Assembly: GCF_025989185.1 (NCBI RefSeq)
Contig: NZ_JAPDNT010000017.1
Location: forward strand, 1 to 64,000
Reading direction: 5' to 3'
Source: Limobrevibacterium gyesilva
GTDB taxonomy: Bacteria > Pseudomonadota > Alphaproteobacteria > Acetobacterales > Acetobacteraceae
DNA length: 64,000 bases
Of this stretch, positions 58,500-64,000 are shown piece by piece (position 1 is the first letter of the stretch; each line of letters begins with the position of its first letter). The translations under genes were made by a program, and so were the position numbers. Below the pieces are notes generated by a model, which was not told the origin of the DNA, ran no database searches, and saw only the letters and a program-made list of their open reading frames with translations.

Positions 58500-59081
58500 A
58501 TGGTTGCCGGACGGGAAAGCGGACAGCCTGCCGTGGCAAACGTCGGCTACGCGCGCGTCAGCACGGTCGACCAGGATCCGGCACTGCAGCTCGACGCGCT
58601 CGCGGCGGCTGGGTGCGTGAAGATCTTCGAGGATCGCGCTTCGGGAGCGCGGGCCGATCGCGCCGGGCTGCGGTCCGCGCTCGACTACGTGCGCAACGGC
58701 GACGTGCTGATCGTCTGGAAACTCGATCGCCTCGGTCGCTCACTGCCGCATCTGATCGAGACCGTGACGTCGCTGGCGACGCGTGGCGTCGGGTTCCGCT
58801 CCATCACCGAGGCGATCGACACGACGACGCCGGGCGGACGCCTCGTCTTTCACCTGTTCGGGGCATTGGGCCAGTTCGAGCGTGACCTGATCCAGGAGCG
58901 GACCCGCGCGGGCCTCGCCGCAGCCGCGGCGCGCGGCCGAAAAGGCGGACGCAAGCCCGTGGTCACCGGCGAGAAGCTCGAACGCGCCCGCGCCATCATC
59001 GCCAAGGGATTGACGGTGCGCGAGGCCGCCACCCGGCTCAAAGCGGGAAAGACCGCGCTGTATGCCGCGCTACACGGCTGA
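58500..59081 (+). CDS. tnpR: Tn3-family resolvase TnpR (serine recombinase)
   Basis: 193 residues from 58500 (a GTG at 58533 would remove 11 residues). The catalytic domain is NVGYARVSTVDQDPALQLDA with the nucleophile Ser, then DVLIVWKLDRLGRSLPHLIE and GALGQFERDLIQERTRAGLA. The C-terminal HTH (KGLTVREAATRLKAGKTALY) binds res. Intact. Confidence 0.95.
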   Translation: MVAGRESGQPAVANVGYARVSTVDQDPALQLDALAAAGCVKIFEDRASGARADRAGLRSALDYVRNGDVLIVWKLDRLGRSLPHLIETVTSLATRGVGFRSITEAIDTTTPGGRLVFHLFGALGQFERDLIQERTRAGLAAAAARGRKGGRKPVVTGEKLERARAIIAKGLTVREAATRLKAGKTALYAALHG

Positions 59082-59167
59082 CAAACCGACGGCCGCGCCG
59101 CCATTCCGGGGATGTTCGCCGAAAGTTCGCTCTTAGCGTTGTTCAGCTGACAACCGACGCTATGCCC

Positions 59168-59969
59168 TCAATATGCGCGCCTGCAGAAGCAGGTGATGTT
59201 CGCCTTCAGCAGCAAATACGCGCTCGCGCTCTACGAGATGGTGCAGAAGCGCGGCAATCTGAAATTCAAAACCAGCGAAGAGTTTCCGGTCGAGCGCTTC
59301 CGCGCTTTGCTGGGCGTCGATCCGGGCAAGCTCGAAGCCTTCAAGAGCTTCAAGCAGCGCGCGATTGATCCGGCAGTGCTGGAGGTGAATGGCCTCGGCG
59401 AATTCGGCTGCAAGGTCGAGCCGTCGGCCTATGCGGGCCGCAAGGTGACGACGGTGCGGCTCTCCTGGTGGGCGAAGAATATGGACGAGCGCAAGCACGC
59501 CCTGAACGAGTTGCGTTTCAGCCGGGTCGGGCGCCGTGCGCGGCTCAAAGGCGAGGTCGTCACCGTGGCCACCGCCGGCCTGCCGCTGGCATCACCACAG
59601 GATGTTGCCTTGGCGCGGCTCGCTTCTTCGGAGCGGATTGAGGCCCCCCACCCCAAGATGTTGCCGTCAGGCCGACTAAAAGGGCAGGGGGATCAGCGGT
59701 CGCAGCGCCCCCACCCCAACTTGTTGCCGTCAGACGGTCCAAAAGGGGAGAGGGGTCAGAGCCCGGCGCCCCCCCACACCAATTTGTTGCCGTCGGGGGG
59801 CAGCAGGCTGACGGAAAGTCAGCTGCAGCGCTTCCGGCGCGACTTCGCCGGCCTCGACATTCCGTGGCTTGAGCGGGAGTTTCGTGAGTGGGTGGCGGAA
59901 CAGGATGAGCCGAGGGACTACGCCGCCGCGTTCTACGGCTTCATGAAGAAAAAGAAGGCGGAGATGTAG
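59168..59969 (+). pseudogene. Plasmid replication initiator (Rep_3/RepB type), N-terminus lost to Tn3
   Basis: The frame is open from the Tn3 end: QYARLQKQVMFAFSSKYALA, LYEMVQKRGNLKF, then EEFRALLGVDPG-like FRALLGVDPGKLEAFKSFKQ and the second winged helix KVTTVRLSWWAKN. The first winged-helix domain is largely missing. Three in-frame copies of a 21-residue unit (HPKMLPSG, HPNLLPSD, HTNLLPSG) interrupt the C-terminal part. The end is LEREFREWVAEQDEPRDYAA. It is the remains of a second or third replicon. A GTG/ATG at 59193/59196 could still make a short product. Confidence 0.8.
59646..59810 (+). repeat. Three in-frame 63-bp repeats inside rep
   Basis: Units begin with CACCCCAAGATGTTGCCGTC (59648), CACCCCAACTTGTTGCCGTC (59712) and CACACCAATTTGTTGCCGTC (59775), 63-64 bp apart, which keeps the reading frame (21 codons). 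They look like palindromic mobile repeats of the CCCC…GGGG type that insert into coding sequences. Confidence 0.7.
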
Positions 59970-60021
59970 CCCGGTCGCTGGGCAGATAAAGGGCCGCGCT
60001 AGCGCGACAGCCCCGGATCGT

Positions 60022-60384
60022 TCAATATTCGCTCGGCAGCAGGATCACGTTGTTGGCGAACCAGAGCGTGATTTCCTCACACGGAAAATCGGTGAACGGG
60101 ATTTCCTTCGTGAACACGATGTTGCCGTTGCCGTCATCGCAGCTGAGCGTGGCCGTTTGATCGGGCCGGACCTTCAACGTCCACACCTGAAACTCCTCGG
60201 CTGATACTGCCTTTTCGTAGGGCTGAATGATCGCGATCTCATCGAGCAGCCAATAGGCGCCGGCCGTATCGGCAACGTATTTCGCGCCGTCGGTGAAGGT
60301 GACCTTGCGGTTGATCCCGTGGCGATACCAGTTTTCCGATCCGGTGAACTGGCTGAGTTGGGCTTTGTCGAGTGTCTTGCTCAT
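60022..60384 (-). CDS. DUF6876-type protein
   Basis: 120 residues from the ATG at 60384 (MSKTLDKAQLSQFTGSENWY). Visible features: QFTGSENWYRHGINRKVTFT, DTAGAYWLLDEIAIIQPYEK, VWTLKVRPDQTATLSCDDGN and an ITLWFANNVILLPSEY end, which match the small DUF6876 family common on alphaproteobacterial plasmids. No function is known. Confidence 0.75.
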   Translation of the reverse strand: MSKTLDKAQLSQFTGSENWYRHGINRKVTFTDGAKYVADTAGAYWLLDEIAIIQPYEKAVSAEEFQVWTLKVRPDQTATLSCDDGNGNIVFTKEIPFTDFPCEEITLWFANNVILLPSEY

Positions 60385-60902
60385 GGCGTTGCCTTTGTTG
60401 GAATTGGGTTGCATCGGCTGATGCAACCCTGGCTTCGCCGAGAACCGGGGGTAGCAAGCGCAAGGGTTCGGATGTTGCTCGCAACATTTTTGGGGGGACC
60501 GCCGCGCTCTTTTAGCGCGGTGGGGGAGCCAAAACCGCTTGCGGCCGGTCCCTTGCGGGCGCGAGGACCCAGCGGGTCCTTAGGAACACTGGCGGCGGCA
60601 GCCGCGTATCAGGCGTTCCGCCGGCAGGCGGGGATAGTGCGTAAAGGATCGTCACCCGAATGGGCCGAGACGCCTTTTGCGGCTCGGGGCGAAGCCTAGA
60701 GCCTGGCCCGTAGGGACACGCCCATGCGGTTCTGCAAACCCTCGACCTTTTCCGGGGCAGGGCAGGGGGGAAACACGGGCGGGGGGCGCCGCCTTTAGCT
60801 TGGAAAGCCGAGGTGCTGCCGCCATAACCTCTTGGAAAACCTACATGGACGCCACTGGCGTCTTTTTATTGCCTTTGGGTGCCATTGGCGTATATTCTGG
60901 GA
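60385..60902. other. Gene-free stretch
   Basis: 518 bp with G-runs (60490-60500 and 60760-60785) and no supported ORF. It ends in the promoter of the toxin-antitoxin operon (TATATTCT-like box about 60890). Nothing else seen. Confidence 0.45.
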
Positions 60903-61247
60903 ATGCCGGGCATTCCTCTCACCGTGGTCGAAACGCCGCAATTTCTGCGGCAGGCGGAGGATGTCTGGTCAGAGGCCGAGCGGCAGGAGTTCGTGGATTA
61001 CATCGCCCGCAACCCTGAGGTCGGCGATCTGATCCCCGACACCGGCGGCATCCGCAAGGTGCGCTGGCGGCGGCAAGGCATGGGCAAACGGGGAGGGGTG
61101 CGGGTGATCTACTTTTACCACAACCCGGTAACGCCGCTGTTCCTGCTCATGGTCTATGCCAAGGCCGTGCGTGAGGATGTGGCCCCGGAAGTAAAGAAGG
61201 CGTTGGCGGAATTCGCGGCACGCATCAAGCGCGCCGCGCGAGGATGA
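60903..61247 (+). CDS. higB: RelE/HigB-type toxin
   Basis: 114 residues from 60903 (MPGIPLTVVETPQFLRQAED). The RelE fold motifs are RNPEVGDLIPDTGGIRKVRW, RVIYFYHNPVTPLFLLMVYA and KALAEFAARI. The order toxin first, HTH antitoxin second is that of HigBA. The toxin is expected to cleave mRNA on the ribosome. Confidence 0.87.
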   Translation: MPGIPLTVVETPQFLRQAEDVWSEAERQEFVDYIARNPEVGDLIPDTGGIRKVRWRRQGMGKRGGVRVIYFYHNPVTPLFLLMVYAKAVREDVAPEVKKALAEFAARIKRAARG

Positions 61248-61260
61248 GGCGGAGGGTAAG

Positions 61261-61551
61261 ATGAACAAGTTCAGCCGTGATCTGGTGCAGGGCATGAAGG
61301 AGGCCGCCGACTTCGCCGAAGGCAAGAAGGCCGCCGCACGCGTGCATGTCGTCGAAGTCCCCGACGTGCGCGCGATCCGTCAGCAGCTCCACATGTCGCA
61401 GCAGCGCTTCGCCGAGACCTATCGAATCCCGCTGCCGACGCTCAAGAACTGGGAGCAGGGGCGCCGCGCGCCGGACGCGCCAGCAGCCGCCTACTTGCAG
61501 GCGATCTCGCGTCAGCCCAAGGCCATCAAAGAAGCCCTCCAACACGGATGA
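61261..61551 (+). CDS. higA: HigA-like HTH antitoxin
   Basis: 96 residues beginning 13 bp after the toxin. The first 40 residues (MNKFSRDLVQGMKEAADFAE) bind the toxin and VRAIRQQLHMSQQRFAETYR with PLPTLKNWEQGRRAPDAPAA is the HTH. It autoregulates the operon. The small gene and the endonuclease follow in the same direction. Confidence 0.87.
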   Translation: MNKFSRDLVQGMKEAADFAEGKKAAARVHVVEVPDVRAIRQQLHMSQQRFAETYRIPLPTLKNWEQGRRAPDAPAAAYLQAISRQPKAIKEALQHG

Positions 61552-61564
61552 ACGGACGCCGGCG

Positions 61565-61714
61565 ATGCCACTGACGCGCGAATTCAAGGAGCTGCTGCGG
61601 AAGCGGATCGCATGCGATCCAGCCTTCGGCGACGCGCTCCTGCGCGAAATCGACGACGCCAAACGATCCGGTGACATCGAGACCGCGAAGGCGATCTCAG
61701 GGATGGCGGCGTGA
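61565..61714 (+). CDS. Small antitoxin-like peptide
   Basis: 49 residues from the ATG at 61565. It has the pattern KELLRKRIACDPAFGDALLR and EIDDAKRSGDIETAKAI, helical like short DNA-binding addiction-module proteins. Its stop overlaps the GTG start of the Mrr-like gene. It links the TA pair to the nuclease in one operon. Confidence 0.55.
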   Translation: MPLTREFKELLRKRIACDPAFGDALLREIDDAKRSGDIETAKAISGMAA

Positions 61715-62760
61715 AGCGGCTGTGGCTCGTTCGGCTCGGAAAGAACGGCGAATTCGAAGCCGATGCGCTCGACAAATCGCTGCTGTCGATCGGCTTCAAC
61801 ATGACGACCGACCTGAGTGCTGCGAAAGACCGCGACGCAATCCTGGCCGTCGTGAAGACGACCTTCCCGGACGCGAAGCCGGGCCGGCAAACGAACTTCG
61901 CGGCGCAGGTGAACCAGTTCGTCAACACCATGGCGGTCGGCGACATCGTGGTCTCGCCGCTCATGACGCTCCCGAAGATCGGCATCGCCGAGGTCACCAG
62001 CCCCTATCAACAGCTTGAAAACGGACATCCGGCACGGCCAGTGAAATGGCTGACGACCGACGTGCCGCGCGACGCCTTCAAGCAGGATTTGCTCTTCAGC
62101 TTCGGCGCCATCATGACCGTCTGCGAGGTGCGGCGGAACGATGCGCTGAAGCGCGTTCTGGCTGTCGCCAAGGTCGGCAAAGACCCCGGCGACGGCGCGG
62201 CGCCCGACATGCCGGAGAAGATCACACCAGGCGAGACGAGCACCGTCGATGAGACTGACCAGGCCATCAATCTCGAACAAATCGCGCGCGACCAAATCGA
62301 GCGGCGGATTTCGAGCGTCTTCACCGGCCATGATCTCACGACCCTGATCGCGGCCATCCTGACGGCGCAAGGCTACGAGACAAACGTGTCGCCGCCGGGA
62401 CCGGATTCCGGGATCGACATCGTGGCCGGGCGCGGGCCGCTCGGTTTCGAGGAACCGCGCCTCGTGGTCCAGGTGAAGTCGGGTGACATCAACGTCGATC
62501 ATCCGACGCTGCAAAGTCTGATCGGCTGCGTGCAGGACACACATGCCGATCACGGGCTGCTGGTGAGCTGGTCCGGCTTCAAGCCGACCGTCCGCAAGCG
62601 AACCAACGAACTCTTTTTCCGTGTTCGGCTCTGGGGCCGCGAAGAAATCATCAGCGCGCTGCTCAGCGTCTACGACAAACTGCCGGAGGAAATCCGCGCT
62701 GAACTGCCGCTACGCCGCACCTGGACTCTGGTGCCAGAGGATGAGGAGGGCGGCCCTTGA
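61711..62760 (+). CDS. Mrr-like restriction endonuclease
   Basis: 349 residues from the GTG at 61711. The N-terminal half resembles a PUA/EVE-like winged module (MKRLWLVRLGKNGEFEADAL, VSPLMTLPKIGIAEVTSPY). The C-terminal half is a PD-(D/E)xK nuclease of the Mrr type: GHDLTTLIAAILTAQGYETN, PPGPDSGIDIVAGRG with the Asp, and RLVVQVKSGDINVDHPTLQS with the QxK motif. Mrr enzymes cut modified foreign DNA. Coupling to HigBA and an adjacent type III-like Res gene makes a defence cluster. Confidence 0.87.
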   Translation: MKRLWLVRLGKNGEFEADALDKSLLSIGFNMTTDLSAAKDRDAILAVVKTTFPDAKPGRQTNFAAQVNQFVNTMAVGDIVVSPLMTLPKIGIAEVTSPYQQLENGHPARPVKWLTTDVPRDAFKQDLLFSFGAIMTVCEVRRNDALKRVLAVAKVGKDPGDGAAPDMPEKITPGETSTVDETDQAINLEQIARDQIERRISSVFTGHDLTTLIAAILTAQGYETNVSPPGPDSGIDIVAGRGPLGFEEPRLVVQVKSGDINVDHPTLQSLIGCVQDTHADHGLLVSWSGFKPTVRKRTNELFFRVRLWGREEIISALLSVYDKLPEEIRAELPLRRTWTLVPEDEEGGP

Positions 62761-62779
62761 TGCCGGCCATGTGCGTTGA

Positions 62780-64000
62780 CTACTCCGCAGTGGCAAGACG
62801 AACTGATGGTTCCGCCAGTGCCGGTGCCATAAGCCCATATCGGGCCATCAATCCGGCCAGCGTGGCGCTCGGCAGAACGGCATCATGGGGAACCAGTGCA
62901 TAGGCCCATAGCTTGTCGCCCGTCTCCGCCGCGTGCGCATTGGCGTAGAGGACCCACTTGGTAGCGGCGCGGGCTTTTGCCTGCACGATCGGGTCTGTCA
63001 TCTCATTGGCCGCCTTGACCTCGACAATCAGTTTTTGGGTGCTGGTTTCGACCACAAAATCCGGCTCATAGGGCTGTCCGTTCGCATATTCGATCCGAAA
63101 TTGCCGGGAGCCTGGCTTCATCCAGCGAAGCACCGTTGTCTCATTGGCGCTGTCGATGAGCACGGCGAACTCCCGTTCCTCATTCGACTGGAAACGCTGA
63201 TAGGGGTAACAGCACCGCTGGAAACCGCCAAAAACATGCTTCCGGGTGTCACCGGCAGGAACAACCAGCTGGCGGAAGTTCCGCACGGCCTGGCTGTTTG
63301 GCACATTGAAGGCTTGCGGGCGAAGGAGTTGGAAGCCGCGGGCTACCGTTGCCCGGTAGTCGGTCGGCGTTTCCCAATAGTGCTGCTTCATCTGCTCGAA
63401 GATGAAGCGGGCGAGGTCCTTGCCATGAACAAGAAGAACATTTTCAACCTCGCCGTCGCCCGGCAAGTAGGCGCGTAACCGCGCAACCATCTGGCCGGAC
63501 AGCTTGAACAGAAACTCGCTCTGGCTGTCGTAATCGACCTCCGGCATGTCCATGAGGTGACGGACCAAATAGTTTTCCGGCTGCTCCTCGCGTGCGCCTT
63601 CGGCACGGCGCGCGAGGTAGGTCCGGGCCTCGTCACGCAACCGCTGGACCATGATCTCGTCAGAGATTGGCTGCCGCGCGATAGCATCCAGACCGGTCAA
63701 GTCGAAGTCGTGGAAACCGAACGTGACCTCGCGCGTCGGGATGACGACGATCTCGGGAATTGCGATCGTCAATTCCGTGACCTTGGCGGCGACCGCCGCC
63801 ACAACCTGCGCCACATTCACCTTTGGCTCGCCAAGCTCAAGCTTTGCTTGGATCGGCGCAAGTGCCTGCTCAACATCGCGGGTGATGCGTGCTTGCACCT
63901 CCGGCTCCGAAAGCTGGCTGATGCCTTTTTTCAATTCCCGCTCATACCGATCGGAAATCAAGCGCAACGCAAAATCGGCCGCCTGGCGCTCCCCGTCGGA
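62780..64000 (-). CDS. Type III restriction-like helicase/endonuclease subunit, C-terminal part (partial)
   Basis: At least 405 residues of an incomplete gene continuing beyond the right edge. The visible part is the region after the helicase domain (VTFGFHDFDLTGLDAIARQP, DMPEVDYDSQSEFLFKLSGQ) and the C-terminal nuclease domain with QPYEPDFVVETSTQKLIVEV ending in EVKA (PD-(D/E)xK). It is typical of Res subunits or stand-alone DEAD/DEAH nucleases. The modification gene, if any, lies outside. It is convergent with the Mrr-like gene (19 bp gap). Confidence 0.85.
   Translation of the reverse strand, partial: SDGERQAADFALRLISDRYERELKKGISQLSEPEVQARITRDVEQALAPIQAKLELGEPKVNVAQVVAAVAAKVTELTIAIPEIVVIPTREVTFGFHDFDLTGLDAIARQPISDEIMVQRLRDEARTYLARRAEGAREEQPENYLVRHLMDMPEVDYDSQSEFLFKLSGQMVARLRAYLPGDGEVENVLLVHGKDLARFIFEQMKQHYWETPTDYRATVARGFQLLRPQAFNVPNSQAVRNFRQLVVPAGDTRKHVFGGFQRCCYPYQRFQSNEEREFAVLIDSANETTVLRWMKPGSRQFRIEYANGQPYEPDFVVETSTQKLIVEVKAANEMTDPIVQAKARAATKWVLYANAHAAETGDKLWAYALVPHDAVLPSATLAGLMARYGLMAPALAEPSVRLATAE

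Larger units (their letters stand above)
55358..59167. mobile_element. Tn3-family transposon (minimal: tnpA, res, tnpR)
   Basis: Inverted repeats of about 38 bp: GGGCATAGCGTCGGTTGTCA at 55358 and its complement ending at 59167, with a few mismatches further inside. Inside are only tnpA (minus), a res-like region and tnpR (plus). The 5 bp next to the left end (TATGA) and right end (TCAAT) are not direct repeats, so the two sides come from different targets. Confidence 0.92.

Noticed and set aside
1-64000. CRISPR arrays, tRNA or rRNA genes
   Set aside because: No regularly spaced direct repeats with unique spacers, and no cloverleaf or rRNA signature recognised by eye; the iterons and the rep repeats do not qualify.

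Overview
This looks like part of a large, recombined plasmid (or a fusion of plasmids) from a GC-rich alphaproteobacterium. The evidence is a RepA/RepB partition pair with a parS site fitting the repABC consensus, RP4-like DNA-transfer genes, several toxin-antitoxin pairs and many insertion sequences. An acetic-acid-bacteria relative (Acetobacteraceae, Acidiphilium/Roseomonas-like) would fit, but that is inference. No rRNA, tRNA or CRISPR array was recognised.

Layout. 1-3.8 kb: IS graveyard (IS66 tails, an intact IS110-family gene, a broken IS5-family copy, an IS3 OrfA). 3.9-6.1 kb: amino-acid-type ABC uptake genes plus a DUF1989 protein. 6.2-16.5 kb: conjugative DNA-processing region in the RP4 Tra1 order, with traK-traL-traM diverging from traJ-traI-traG-traF-transglycosylase-small ORF-ArdC/primase, and a probable oriT between the arms. 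No mating-pair-formation genes are present. 16.6-18.5 kb: an HD phosphohydrolase, the tail of a primase-like gene and an IS701 remnant. 18.8-22.6 kb: an MFS transporter and an IS1111-type element inserted in an IS5-family copy. 22.6-29.6 kb: plasmid maintenance, with parS, RepA/RepB, an iteron-bearing origin with an unrelated RepA-type initiator, ccdAB, a tyrosine recombinase, and parD with a truncated parE.

30.5-38.4 kb: chromosomal-looking stress/metabolic genes: a winged-helix/TPR regulator, NAD(P)-binding reductase, cupin, alpha/beta hydrolase, nitroreductase, metallo-beta-lactamase-fold hydrolase and an MscS channel with a cyclic-nucleotide-binding domain. 38.4-43.9 kb: a defence-like stretch with an OLD-family nuclease, an IS5-family IS landed just upstream of it, a HEPN-like protein and an HhH-GPD-like protein. 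44.0-55.4 kb: an accessory island. It has an operon with two SRAP (YedK) genes behind a perfect alphaproteobacterial LexA box, a divergent repressor/XRE switch, two DNA-binding genes that share a conserved leader, a UDG-like operon, and an excisionase-like gene followed by two tyrosine recombinases. The second recombinase is cut by a complete Tn3-family transposon (55.4-59.2 kb).

59.2-64.0 kb: a plasmid Rep gene beheaded by the transposon, a DUF6876 protein, a HigBA-like toxin-antitoxin pair coupled to an Mrr-like endonuclease, and the C-terminal part of a type III restriction-like helicase that runs off the window. Three different replication-initiator remnants or genes and non-matching Tn3 flanks point to repeated replicon fusion. 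The most unusual signals are the 40-bp palindrome around parS, the paired conserved leaders with a 22-bp hairpin, the SOS-controlled twin SRAP operon, and the OLD/HEPN/HhH neighbourhood.
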